Positions 23,192-32,667 of a stretch of DNA of 64,000 bases are shown piece after piece; positions within the stretch are counted from its first letter, which is position 1; each line of letters opens with the position of its first letter. A program made the position numbers and the translations under genes. Under the pieces are notes generated by a model. That model was not told where the DNA came from. It saw only the letters and a program-made list of their open reading frames with translations, and ran no database searches. The stretch is from UBA1444 sp964521625 (GTDB taxonomy: Bacteria > Bacillota > Negativicutes > UBA1444), in NCBI GenBank assembly GCA_964521625.1, contig CAZFSM010000001.1, positions 1-64,000 on the forward strand, given 5' to 3'.

Positions 23192-24337
23192 ATGCGAAAA
23201 AAGAAAACGATTGCGATGATTTTGGCTGGCGGGCAGGGGACACGGCTGGGCGCGCTGACGAAAAATATTGCCAAACCGGCGGTGCCGTTCGGCGGCAAGT
23301 ACCGGATCATCGACTTTCCACTTTCCAACTGCAGCAACTCCGGTATTGACACCGTCGGCATCCTGACCCAGTACAAGCCGTTTTTCCTGCACAGTTATAT
23401 CGGAATCGGCAGCCCCTGGGATCTCGACCGCAAGGATGGCGGCGTGTTCATCCTGCCGCCGTATACGCATGACAGCGGCGGCGAGTGGTACAAGGGAACC
23501 GCCGATGCGATCTACCAGAACGTGGAGTTCATCGACCAGCATGATCCGGTCTGGATTGTCATTCTATCCGGCGATCATATCTATAAAATGGATTACAGCC
23601 GCATGCTGGAGTTTCATGAAGCCAAGGAGGCCGATGCGACACTGGCCGTAATCGAGGTGCCCTGGGAAGATACCCGCCGGTTCGGTATCATGAACACCGA
23701 TGCCAATGACCGGATCACCGAATTTGAGGAAAAACCCGCCAAAGCCAAAAGCAACTTGGCTTCGATGGGCGTCTATATATTCCGCTGGCAGTATCTGAAG
23801 TACTATCTGACCAGCGATGCGAAAAACGCCGATTCGGTGCATGACTTCGGCCGTAATATCATTCCCGGCATGATTGACAGCGGGCAAAGCGTTTATGCTT
23901 ATCGGTTCAAAGATTATTGGCGGGATGTCGGCACTGTGGAAAGCCTGTGGGAAGCGAACATGGACCTGCTATCCGACCGGCCCCAACTGGATCTGCATGA
24001 CCCCGACTGGCGAATTTACTCGGTAAATCCGGTCCGGCCGCCTCACTATGCCGGACCCAATTCACAGATCAGTCAGTCGATGATCAGTGAAGGCTGCCAG
24101 ATTTTCGGCCAGGTCAAACGTTGTGTGATTTTCCCCAACGTAATCGTTGGCGAAGGCGCCCAAGTCACCGACTCGGTCCTGATGCCGGGCGTCACTGTGG
24201 CGCCGCAAGCAATTATTTCCCGGGCAATAATCGGACCGGATGCGGTGGTGCAGGAAAATGCCAGGATTGGCGGCGACGGCAGTATCGCGCTGGTGGTTCA
24301 TGATGTGAAACCGAGTCGCAGGGGAGGAAAATCATGA
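23192..24337 (+). CDS. glgC: ADP-glucose pyrophosphorylase catalytic subunit GlgC
   Basis: Makes ADP-glucose from glucose-1-phosphate and ATP, the committed step. 381 residues. Nucleotide-binding GGQGTRLGALTKNIAKPAVPF, then KYRIIDFPLSNCSNSGI, catalytic-site VLSGDHIYKMDY variant (ILSGDHIYKMDY), FEEKPAKAKSNLASMGVYIF and YRFKDYWRDVGTV, followed by a left-handed beta-helix (hexapeptide) C-terminus. The catalytic Asp and substrate Lys are present, unlike in GlgD. The stop overlaps the glgD start by four bases (ATGA), fitting a GlgC/GlgD heteromer as in other Firmicutes. Confidence 0.96.
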   Translation: MRKKKTIAMILAGGQGTRLGALTKNIAKPAVPFGGKYRIIDFPLSNCSNSGIDTVGILTQYKPFFLHSYIGIGSPWDLDRKDGGVFILPPYTHDSGGEWYKGTADAIYQNVEFIDQHDPVWIVILSGDHIYKMDYSRMLEFHEAKEADATLAVIEVPWEDTRRFGIMNTDANDRITEFEEKPAKAKSNLASMGVYIFRWQYLKYYLTSDAKNADSVHDFGRNIIPGMIDSGQSVYAYRFKDYWRDVGTVESLWEANMDLLSDRPQLDLHDPDWRIYSVNPVRPPHYAGPNSQISQSMISEGCQIFGQVKRCVIFPNVIVGEGAQVTDSVLMPGVTVAPQAIISRAIIGPDAVVQENARIGGDGSIALVVHDVKPSRRGGKS

Positions 24338-25434
24338 AAGGCTTGCTGGGGCTGATTAACCTCTATGAAGATGAGACGGCGATGGGACCGCTGGCGGGGC
24401 ATCGCCCACTGGCCGCGATGCCTTACGCCGGACGCTACCGGTTGATTGACTTCACCCTGTCCAACCTGGTCAATGCCGATGTAAGGACGGTAGGCGTGCT
24501 GGTCCGTGACAAATACCGCTCATTGATCGACCACTTGCGTTCCGGCAAGGAATGGGACCTGGCCCGCAAGCGCGACGGCCTGTATATCCTGCCTCCGGCG
24601 CATAGCCCAGCTGCCGGCAATGGCGGAGACATCAGCAATTTTTACTTTAATTTGGACTATATCTATGCCTGTTCCGAAGACTTTGTGATCATCTGCGGCA
24701 GTCAAACGATTTGCAATCTGCCGATTGATCAGGCATTTCATTATCACCTGTCGGTCGGCGCCGACGTGACGATTATTGGTCGCGACTGGCCGGATGGCGG
24801 TAATGCTCCCTGTCTGTTGACAGATGAGGAAGGACGGGTGACTTCGCTCTGCGAGGGTGAGGACCCTTCGCCGTACGACATCCAGCCGCTGGGCTTCTAT
24901 ATCCTGTCCAAGAGCCTGATGGCCGAACTGGTCCGTCAGTGCGCCGCTGAAGGCGGACACAATCTGTTTGTCGACGGCATCCTGAAAAACCTGGCCACGC
25001 TGAAAGTCTATGTGTTCCGTCATTCTGGCTATGTGGCCCGGATCGACTCTATCGCCGCTTATTTTCAGCATCAACTGGATTTATTGCATCCGACCGTCTG
25101 GCAGGAGTTGTTTTTTCGCTATGGAATTGTATATACCAAGATCAAGGATGAAGCCCCGGCAAAGTATAAAGAACAGGCCGTGGTTAAAAACTCGTTGGTC
25201 GCCAACGGTTGTATCATCGAAGGAACGGTTGAAAACTGCATCTTGTCCCGGTCGGTGATCATTGAAAAAGACGCGGTGGTCCGCAATTCCATCATCAGCC
25301 AGAATGTCCGGGTGGGGTCTCAGGCTCGACTGTCGCATGTGCTGTGCGACAAGGATTCAATCGTATCAGCCGGTCGCTGCTTGAACGGCTCAATTAATAG
25401 TCCATTTATCGTCAGAAAAGGAGCTGTGGTGTGA
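24334..25434 (+). CDS. glgD: ADP-glucose pyrophosphorylase regulatory subunit GlgD
   Basis: A paralog of GlgC that forms a heterotetramer with it and raises its activity. 366 residues. It keeps RYRLIDFTLSNLVNADV and the C-terminal hexapeptide repeats, but the N-terminal GGxGTRL loop is replaced by NLYEDETAMGPLAGHRPLAAM and the catalytic D-x-x-Y-K segment is altered (SQTICNLPIDQ), so it should have little or no catalysis of its own. It overlaps glgC by four bases and runs directly into glgA. Domain degeneration like this is normal for GlgD. Confidence 0.95.
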   Translation: MKGLLGLINLYEDETAMGPLAGHRPLAAMPYAGRYRLIDFTLSNLVNADVRTVGVLVRDKYRSLIDHLRSGKEWDLARKRDGLYILPPAHSPAAGNGGDISNFYFNLDYIYACSEDFVIICGSQTICNLPIDQAFHYHLSVGADVTIIGRDWPDGGNAPCLLTDEEGRVTSLCEGEDPSPYDIQPLGFYILSKSLMAELVRQCAAEGGHNLFVDGILKNLATLKVYVFRHSGYVARIDSIAAYFQHQLDLLHPTVWQELFFRYGIVYTKIKDEAPAKYKEQAVVKNSLVANGCIIEGTVENCILSRSVIIEKDAVVRNSIISQNVRVGSQARLSHVLCDKDSIVSAGRCLNGSINSPFIVRKGAVV

Positions 25435-26885
25435 TGATCAAAGTTTTGTTTGCTGCCGCCGAGGCAGTCCCGTTTGCCAAGACTGGCGGTTTGGCAGACA
25501 TTGTCGGTACGTTGCCGCGGGCGCTGAAAAAATTAAAGGTCGACGCCAGGATCATAGTTCCTTTGTATGGCGACGTACCGGAAAGTTTCCGCAATCAAAT
25601 GAAACTGATCGCCAGCGAAACGGTTCAGCTGGGCTGGCGACGACAGCACTGCGGCTTGTTTGAAATGCAGCACGAAGGCGTGACGGTTTATTTTGTCGAC
25701 AACGAATACTATTTCCGGCGCAAAGGGTTGTACAATTTCTATGATGAAGCCGAACGGTTCGGCTTTTTCAGTAAAGCAGTGCTGGATGTGCTGCCACGGC
25801 TGGAATGGGCGCCTGACATCATTCATTGCCACGACTGGCATGCCGGCATGATTCCGGTGTTGCTGCGGTCCCATTACTGCAAGGCTCCTTGGTGCTCGGC
25901 GATGAAAACGCTTTGTACGATTCACAATTTGGAGTATCAGGGCGTATTTCCTTCCAGTATCCTCGGCGATATGTTCAATCTGGAGCATGACCGAAAAGCA
26001 GTGGCCGGGCTGGAATTTTTCGGCATGGTGAACTTTCTCAAAGGCGGTCTGGAGTACGCCGATTTTGTCAGTACAGTCAGCGCCAGTTACGCCAGAGAGA
26101 TCCAGACCCGCTATTGGGGTGAAAAGCTGGACGGAGTATTGACCCGGCGCAGTGACCGATTGGTCGGTATTGTGAACGGAATTGATCCGGAGCTGTACGA
26201 CCCGGCTAAAGACCCTGCTCTGTTCGCCAATTACTCGACACGCAGCTTTAAAGGCAAGCAGGAAGGGAAATTGCAACTGCAACAACAGCTGGGGCTGGAG
26301 ACGCGGGCGGATGTTCCCTTGTTTGGCATCGTCTCCCGCTTGGTCAAGGCCAAAGGTTTTGAACTGGTTCAGCGCGTGATGGATGAAATGATGGAGGAAG
26401 GGATGCAACTGGTTGTGCTGGGCGCCGGCGACCCGCAGCAGGAAGATATTTTCCGTGACGCCGCCAGGCGCTACCCCGGTCGGATTGCCGTCCATATCGG
26501 CTACGATGATACACTGGCCCGGCGAATCTATGCCGGGTCCGACGTGCTGCTGATGCCGTCGCAAAAAGAACCCTGCGGCATCAGCCAGCTAATCGCGATG
26601 CGCTATGGGTGCATCCCGCTGGTGCGCGAGATCGGCGGCCTGGTTGACACAGTGGAAACATTTAATCCGGAAACTTATGAAGGCACCGGTTTCTCCTTCA
26701 CCAATTACAACGCACATGATATGCTGAATGTGATTAAACTGTCCTGCAAGATCTTCCAGGACAAAAAACGCTGGACACAGTTGATGAAAAGCGCCATGAA
26801 GGCAGATCATTCCTGGAAAACTTCGGCAAAAGAGTATGTCTCCTTATATAGCCGGATAATAAAGGAGGATTTTTATGTATCCTGA
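25431..26885 (+). CDS. glgA: Glycogen synthase GlgA
   Basis: Transfers glucose from ADP-glucose to the growing chain. 484 residues, GT5. N-terminal KVLFAAAEAVPFAKTGGLADIVG with the K-x-G-G motif, DIIHCHDWHAGMIPVLL, TIHNLEYQGVF, and the C-terminal donor-site KEPCGISQLIAMRYGCIPLVREIGGLVDTV. GTG 25431 and ATG 25434 are both usable; GGAG at 25420-25423 slightly favours either. It overlaps glgD at the 5' end and glgP at the 3' end, so the whole set is one operon. Confidence 0.96.
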   Translation: MMIKVLFAAAEAVPFAKTGGLADIVGTLPRALKKLKVDARIIVPLYGDVPESFRNQMKLIASETVQLGWRRQHCGLFEMQHEGVTVYFVDNEYYFRRKGLYNFYDEAERFGFFSKAVLDVLPRLEWAPDIIHCHDWHAGMIPVLLRSHYCKAPWCSAMKTLCTIHNLEYQGVFPSSILGDMFNLEHDRKAVAGLEFFGMVNFLKGGLEYADFVSTVSASYAREIQTRYWGEKLDGVLTRRSDRLVGIVNGIDPELYDPAKDPALFANYSTRSFKGKQEGKLQLQQQLGLETRADVPLFGIVSRLVKAKGFELVQRVMDEMMEEGMQLVVLGAGDPQQEDIFRDAARRYPGRIAVHIGYDDTLARRIYAGSDVLLMPSQKEPCGISQLIAMRYGCIPLVREIGGLVDTVETFNPETYEGTGFSFTNYNAHDMLNVIKLSCKIFQDKKRWTQLMKSAMKADHSWKTSAKEYVSLYSRIIKEDFYVS

Positions 26886-29298
26886 CAAAGCGGCGTTTAT
26901 CAGTGCTTATTTGCAAAAGTTCCAAAGTCTGCATGGAAAAGGTGTCGATGAGGGTTCCACCAAGGAGCGCTATGAGGCGCTGGCCGGGTTGGTTCGCGAT
27001 CTGATTGCTCAAAAATGGGCCCGCACCAACAAACAATATCTGGAACGGGGCGTCAAACAAGTCTACTATTTCTCAATCGAGTATCTGCAGGGGCGGATAT
27101 TGATTACCAACCTGTTGAATCTGGACATCCTGGAAACTTGCAGCGAAGGACTGGATGAGCTGGGGATCAGCTTGACGGAACTGACCGAACAGGAACCGGA
27201 GGCAGGTCTTGGCAGCGGTGGACTCGGTCGACTGGCTTCCTGTTTTCTTGACTCGATCGCCTCGTTGCATTTGCCTGGACATGGCTGTGGCATCCGCTAT
27301 CGCAACGGGATGTTCAAACAGAAGATCGTCGACGGCTATCAGGCAGAGTTGCCGGATCCTTGGTTGAAAGACGGCAATGTCTGGGAGTTTCGCAAGGCGG
27401 ATAAATCGGTTGCAGTCAAGTTTGGCGGTTACATTCGGGAAGAGGACGTAGACGGAGTTCGCCAGTTCCACCACGAGGGTTACGAAGCGATCCTGGCAGT
27501 GCCTTATGATATGCCGGTCGCCGGCTTCCGCAACAATACCGTGAATACGCTGCGGCTCTGGAGCGCCGAAGTCATGCCTTCCAGCGAGGAGGGAACCGTT
27601 TCTGACAGCGACTATATCAAGGCAATGGAATATCGCCGATCTGTCGAATCAATCACCGAAATTCTCTATCCGGACGATTCGCGCTATGAAGGGCGTGTTC
27701 TGCGGCTGAAACAGCAATATTTCATGGTCTCGGCCGGCTTGCAGAGCATCGTGCGACGCTTCAAAAAAAGGAATGGATCATTGCTGGACTTTCACGAGAA
27801 AAACTCCATCCATATCAACGACACGCATCCTGTGGTGGTAGTGCCAGAGCTGATGCGAATTTTGTTGGATGAAGAAGGCATGAACTGGGCTGATGCATGG
27901 CGGATCACCGTGAATGCCGTTTCCTACACCAACCATACAGTGATGCCGGAAGCGTTTGAAAAGTGGCCGGTGGAAGTGTTCCGCGACCTGATGCCGCGAA
28001 TTTTCATGATTGTCAATGAAATCAACGAACGGTGGTGCGCCGATCTCTGGAACCGCTACCCCGGCGAATGGGACAAGATTCGTGAAATGGCGATTATTTC
28101 TGATGGTTTTGTGCACATGGCCCATTTGGCGGTGGTGGGCAGCCACAGCGTCAACGGCGTGGCGAAAATTCATACTGAAATACTCAAAAAATCGGTTCTG
28201 CGCCGCTTTTATGAGTATTTTCCCAGCAAATTCAACAACAAGACCAACGGCATCACGCACCGCCGCTGGCTGATGAAGGCCAATCCGGACCTGTGTGAGC
28301 TGATCTCGGAAACCATAGGTCACAGCTGGATGACGCATGCGACCGATCTGCACAAATTGTCCGCCTATGCCACCGACCCAGTGCTGGGCGAGAAGATCGC
28401 GATGGTCAAAGCTTGCAACAAAGAACGACTGGCCGAGTATGTTAAGCGCACTACCGGTCAGATCATCAACCCCAATTCAATCTTTGACTGCCATATCAAG
28501 CGGATTCACAACTACAAACGGCAGGTTCTCAACGTGATGCATATCATGGACCTGGTCAATCGGATTCGTGAGAATCCGGCGCTGGATATCACGCCGCGCA
28601 CCTTCTTTTTCGCAGGTAAAGCCGCTCCCGCCTATTATCAGGCCAAACGGACGATCAAACTGATTAACACGGTGGCAGCGATGATTGATGCCGACCCGCT
28701 GTTGAAAGAAAAATTGAAAGTCGTATTCTTGGAAAACTATCGCGTGTCGCTGGCCGAAATCATCATCCCGGCCGCCGATGTCAGCGAGCAGATTTCCACT
28801 GCGTCGAAAGAAGCGTCAGGCACCGGAAACATGAAGTTCATGATGAACGGCGCCGTGACGATTGGCACCCATGATGGCGCCAACATCGAAATTCGTAACG
28901 AAGTCGGTACTGAAAATTTCGTCGCTTTCGGATTGACCGCTGACGAAGTTATGGATTACCAAAAACGCGGCGGCTATAATGCCCGGGCCGTATACGACGG
29001 CAATCCAAGATTGCAAAAGGTGGTCGATCAGCTGGTCGGCGGCGAGTTGCCGGCCGGGCGCGAAGAATTCCGTGACCTTTATGACAGTTTTTTGCGCTAC
29101 AATGACGAGTTCTTCCTACTGGAAGATTTCGGCGCCTATGTGGCTGCGCAGGAACAAATCGACCGAATGTACAAGGACAAAGCGCGTTGGCGCAAAATGT
29201 GCATCGAAAATATTGCTCACTCCGGCGAATTCTCCAGCGACAATACGATCTGGGAATATGCGGTCGGTATCTGGCAAGTGAAGCCGGTCATATTCTAG
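26875..29298 (+). CDS. glgP: Glycogen/starch phosphorylase GlgP
   Basis: Releases glucose-1-phosphate from glycogen ends. 807 residues, GT35. Family landmarks: GSGGLGRLASCFLDS, GYGIRY variant (GCGIRYRNGMFKQ), HINDTHPVVVVPELMR, GITHRRWL, KRIHNYKRQ, and the PLP-lysine site EASGTGNMKFMMNGAVTIGTHDGANIEI. The start overlaps the glgA stop by 11 bases and has AAAGGAGG upstream. It closes the glgBCDAP run and is followed by an inverted-repeat terminator; the usual downstream amylase/MalQ gene is displaced by about 16 kb. Confidence 0.96.
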   Translation: MYPDKAAFISAYLQKFQSLHGKGVDEGSTKERYEALAGLVRDLIAQKWARTNKQYLERGVKQVYYFSIEYLQGRILITNLLNLDILETCSEGLDELGISLTELTEQEPEAGLGSGGLGRLASCFLDSIASLHLPGHGCGIRYRNGMFKQKIVDGYQAELPDPWLKDGNVWEFRKADKSVAVKFGGYIREEDVDGVRQFHHEGYEAILAVPYDMPVAGFRNNTVNTLRLWSAEVMPSSEEGTVSDSDYIKAMEYRRSVESITEILYPDDSRYEGRVLRLKQQYFMVSAGLQSIVRRFKKRNGSLLDFHEKNSIHINDTHPVVVVPELMRILLDEEGMNWADAWRITVNAVSYTNHTVMPEAFEKWPVEVFRDLMPRIFMIVNEINERWCADLWNRYPGEWDKIREMAIISDGFVHMAHLAVVGSHSVNGVAKIHTEILKKSVLRRFYEYFPSKFNNKTNGITHRRWLMKANPDLCELISETIGHSWMTHATDLHKLSAYATDPVLGEKIAMVKACNKERLAEYVKRTTGQIINPNSIFDCHIKRIHNYKRQVLNVMHIMDLVNRIRENPALDITPRTFFFAGKAAPAYYQAKRTIKLINTVAAMIDADPLLKEKLKVVFLENYRVSLAEIIIPAADVSEQISTASKEASGTGNMKFMMNGAVTIGTHDGANIEIRNEVGTENFVAFGLTADEVMDYQKRGGYNARAVYDGNPRLQKVVDQLVGGELPAGREEFRDLYDSFLRYNDEFFLLEDFGAYVAAQEQIDRMYKDKARWRKMCIENIAHSGEFSSDNTIWEYAVGIWQVKPVIF

Positions 29299-29356
29299 GG
29301 CGTGTTGTTCTGCACATTAATTACGATTAGCCTAAGCAGATATTTTATACTCAACA

Positions 29357-29396
29357 GGGGCTGTGAGAAAACATGAGAAATGTTTTTCACAGCCCC
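29357..29396 (+). terminator. Terminator hairpin after glgP
   Basis: GGGGCTGTGA-G-AAAACAT pairs with ATGTTTT-TCACAGCCCC, an 18-bp stem with one bulge and a GAGAA-type loop. The following T-run is short (TTAAATT), so termination may be partial. Confidence 0.7.
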
Positions 29397-30274
29397 TTAA
29401 ATTATCTAAACACAAAGTGGATTATTCGATCGGGCAATCGTAAACAACATAAACCGATGGATATTATTACATGTCGAATAAAATATATTCAATAAATATA
29501 AAAAACACTGGGTGTATTTGGTTCTGGAAATACCTGAAATTAAGATTCCGCAGTGTCGTAAAAACAATTAATTGTCAAAATACCATTTGGATGAAAAATG
29601 GACGAGAAAACAGTTTCAAACCGCATTTTTTAGCTATAAATTAAAAAAAATACGCATAAAACAACTGATTAATCAAGACATAAAACGGATGAATATTTAA
29701 TAGCCAAGCAGAATGTTAATATAAAAATCATTAAAACCCTGGCCGATTTAGAATTCGGATGTCATGATTTGATGCAGGAATAAATGAAAGAATATACATT
29801 GTTGTAAAAGGTAAGTGTAAAAGAAAAAAGAAAGCATGAATCAACCGAGGCAAGTACGGAATGCGTCGTGCAGAATATGAATAATGGATATGAAGAAAAT
29901 AAAAATAAACAAATTGTAAACAATCTCGTATAACTATAGACAAATAAAAACTTTAGTATAAAATAGGAATCAAATGTTGGCACTGATTTTTGTGTTAAAT
30001 CCGTATTGGCATTTTCGGAAATAGAAAATATAACTACAACTGGAATCTCCAAGATTATAGTGCGGGCATGCAATAAGGGATAAATAATATTGTGCGCCAA
30101 CGAATATAACGAAGAGGAGAGGAAAGTTTTAAAACCGGGGTAATCTGCGTGTGAAACTGTAGAGCAGAGATACCTGTTTTGTTGTATATTTTTATTGTTA
30201 TACCGCCAGACTCTACGCTTTTAATATTACTATTTTAGGTTGGGAAGGAGTGCGTTCAAATATTTTATCGAATT
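29397..30274. other. Long AT-rich non-coding gap before the exopolysaccharide genes
   Basis: Nearly 900 bases with no credible gene: open frames are short, lack ribosome sites and use unusual composition. Base content falls sharply relative to the glg genes. A possible promoter is TAGACA (29937-29942) with TAAAAT 16 bases on (29959-29964). Near the end, GTAGAG (about 30160) can pair with CTCTAC (about 30210). GGAAGGAG at 30243-30250 is a strong ribosome site but 24 bases from the ATG of the next gene. I see no known riboswitch; a c-di-GMP aptamer in particular is not evident. Confidence 0.5.
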
Positions 30275-32611
30275 ATGCGTATTCTCTTAGTGATAGGAAT
30301 TATATTTTCACATTCCGTTCCAACAAGTGCGATTAGTAGAGTAATTCCTACGATAAATTATGACCCCGCGCTGGACGTAGTAGTTAGAGCGCCGCAATCT
30401 TCTTATTTTATGGAATTCCCGGCTCCTCGCCAAGTTAAACTGCAATCGGCAATCGTTTCTGTTGCGCTGACTCCAGGGAGTCAAATTCAGGATGAGTCTG
30501 CTTTTTCCATTATCTACAACGATAAAGTTATACAGACCCGAACCGCGAAAGATATTCGGCAACGCAAAGAATGGATAATTAGTTTACCGACGGTAGACCT
30601 CGCGCAAAGCAAAATTCGCTTACAAATTAAAGCTAATATGTATATTTCCAATGATTTTTGTCGCGACTATAATTCCGGAAATCTATTTTTTACGGTTCAT
30701 CCCAAAGAATCAAAGCTGACACTGAACTATGAAATGATGCCGACAAAAACTGTAAGCGATTTTTTTGGCAATCTACAACAAACTGTTTTTGTCGTAGTTC
30801 CGAATAACGCAGAACTTGCAGAAATAATGCCGGCCGCATGGGTATATGGAATCGTTAAGAAAAATTATCCGCACATGCAAGTTAGCTTGGTCAAGGCATC
30901 TGAACTGGCAGGAAAGCCGGCGGCGCCCAGAGTGTGGGTAGGAACAAAGGGCAGACTTCCGGCCTATTTTAGCAAAACGCCCGTCGGGATAGAACTTGCT
31001 GACGCCAATACGCTTTTGATATCCGGCGCCACGTTGGGCGAGTTAGAGGCAGCAGTGCAGCGACTATCAACTTTGCCTTTGCTGATGCTGGATTCAGCCG
31101 CCGGGGTAAAAGAGGGGACCTTATCCAGTTCGGCGACTGGCGGTAAAACGCCCGGCATTACTTTCGGCAATCAAGTTGCGCAAGAAGGTCTATTCCAAGT
31201 TTCCAGCGATTTTGTCGTATATGCTGGACAGTTCGGTACTGTGCCTGAAAAATTGGGAATGAACCTCGAAGGGGCATATACAGTATCAAAGGATTCCAAT
31301 CGACCGGTTCGCATGGATGTGTTTTTTAATGACAAAATTGTAAACAGCTCAGTGCTTGATCAAACAGGTCGCTTTACCCGGGAAATTAATTTCCCGGCTG
31401 GAACGGAATTGCTATCACATAATAGAATTAAAGTTCAGTTTAATTTTCCTGACGAGCCTGATCAGTGCAAAATTGTCGGGAAGCTTCAGTCGGCTCAAAT
31501 ATTTCCCAACAGCTATTTATGGGGCGAAGGGAAAAAGAAAATTAGTTACATGACATGGCAAAATATAAGTCCTTTCCTGTCGCAACAAGGAACCATAATA
31601 ATTGATGAAAAACTAAATGGGAATATATTAGATGTTTTAGCAAAAACAATTAATTATTTAAACCGGCAACTTCCGGAAAAATCGTATGCATATCCTCGGG
31701 TTCAGGGCTTGTCTGAATTGGCCTTTATTCCACCGGATCAGTTTGTTTTGGTCTTGGCGCAGGCAAAAAATTTGCCAGGCTTTATTGTCGACCAACTTCC
31801 CGGACTGCAAGCGCAAGGTGCGAATAGCTACAATCCAGGCGGCTCATCAACAATGCCTTCAGAGTTCAAAAACAGTGAAAAATTGGCTATCGCCCGCGTG
31901 GCGGAATATAAGAATAATCCATTGGTTGTTGTATCAACAAATCAAGACGGGAATCTCATCAGTTTATTTTTGGATTACTTAGGCAAACCGGAAAACGCGC
32001 AGAAAATACGCGGCAATATTTTGGCTTATTATCAGTCGGGAAAAATCGAAGATATTAATTTGGCAAAAGTCGAACAAGCGACAAGTGTTATGCCTGTGGA
32101 TATAAAAAATAGTGTGGTTGATTTTTGGCATAAAAATCAAAAAGCAATTATTTTAACAGGCGCAGCAGTAATTGTATTTATTATATTAATTTCACTATAT
32201 TGGTTTTTGCGTAAAAGAAAAAAAGACCGCGAATACTACTCGGAATATGAAGACGATGAAAGAGGCCCCGAACGAAAAGAAACCGCAATGCAGCAATATC
32301 CACAATATTATGATGACTTAGATGAGGAATTTGAACACAATCCGTTGCCGATAGTTACCCCGAAACGAGGTAGGCCACCCAAGGCGGCTGTGTCTGTGGC
32401 CGCTTCGCAGCAAGAAGTAAGAGGCAACGCCGCTACTCGGCAGTCATTGGCCGCCGAAGCGCCTCGCAAGCGCGGCAGACCGAAAAAGCAGCCCGTGGAG
32501 GTTACCCCCAATGCAATTGTTTGGCAGCCTTTGGAACCCGTCGCAATTCCTGGGGAAAAACGCAAACGTGGGAGACCGCCCAAAAACTCACAGCCGAAAA
32601 TCGATAAATAG
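30275..32611 (+). CDS. BcsB-like exopolysaccharide subunit with AT-hook-like cytoplasmic tail
   Basis: 778 residues: signal peptide, a large periplasmic region built like cellulose-synthase subunit BcsB (alternating jelly-roll and ferredoxin-like modules, e.g. VVVRAPQSSYFMEFPAPRQVKLQSA, VFVVVPNNAELAEIMPAAWVYG, VWVGTKGRLP, VYAGQFGTVPEKLGMNLEGAY), one TM helix at about 623-645, and a cytoplasmic tail. BcsB guides the nascent chain from the synthase through the periplasm. The tail holds three AT-hook-like motifs: KRGRPPK (697-703), RKRGRPKK (731-738), KRKRGRPPK (762-770), which is odd for a membrane protein. No good ribosome site precedes ATG 30275, so the start is uncertain. First gene of the block. 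Confidence 0.75.
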   Translation: MRILLVIGIIFSHSVPTSAISRVIPTINYDPALDVVVRAPQSSYFMEFPAPRQVKLQSAIVSVALTPGSQIQDESAFSIIYNDKVIQTRTAKDIRQRKEWIISLPTVDLAQSKIRLQIKANMYISNDFCRDYNSGNLFFTVHPKESKLTLNYEMMPTKTVSDFFGNLQQTVFVVVPNNAELAEIMPAAWVYGIVKKNYPHMQVSLVKASELAGKPAAPRVWVGTKGRLPAYFSKTPVGIELADANTLLISGATLGELEAAVQRLSTLPLLMLDSAAGVKEGTLSSSATGGKTPGITFGNQVAQEGLFQVSSDFVVYAGQFGTVPEKLGMNLEGAYTVSKDSNRPVRMDVFFNDKIVNSSVLDQTGRFTREINFPAGTELLSHNRIKVQFNFPDEPDQCKIVGKLQSAQIFPNSYLWGEGKKKISYMTWQNISPFLSQQGTIIIDEKLNGNILDVLAKTINYLNRQLPEKSYAYPRVQGLSELAFIPPDQFVLVLAQAKNLPGFIVDQLPGLQAQGANSYNPGGSSTMPSEFKNSEKLAIARVAEYKNNPLVVVSTNQDGNLISLFLDYLGKPENAQKIRGNILAYYQSGKIEDINLAKVEQATSVMPVDIKNSVVDFWHKNQKAIILTGAAVIVFIILISLYWFLRKRKKDREYYSEYEDDERGPERKETAMQQYPQYYDDLDEEFEHNPLPIVTPKRGRPPKAAVSVAASQQEVRGNAATRQSLAAEAPRKRGRPKKQPVEVTPNAIVWQPLEPVAIPGEKRKRGRPPKNSQPKIDK

Positions 32612-32667
32612 CTGGTGCATGAGTGCTATCAGAGTCCAAGATATTGTAGTGCAAGAGGTGAATGCTA

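Noticed and set aside
25533..26564. 343-codon minus-strand open frame opposite glgA
   Set aside because: Shadow of glgA, which carries all glycogen synthase motifs.
29731..30100. Two short minus-strand frames in the AT-rich gap
   Set aside because: Composed of low-complexity Phe/Leu/Ser/Tyr stretches, without ribosome sites or repeatable features; treated as random AT-rich frames.
30100..30274. c-di-GMP riboswitch ahead of the exopolysaccharide genes
   Set aside because: I looked for the conserved blocks of class I and class II c-di-GMP aptamers and did not find them; a covariance-model search could still change this.
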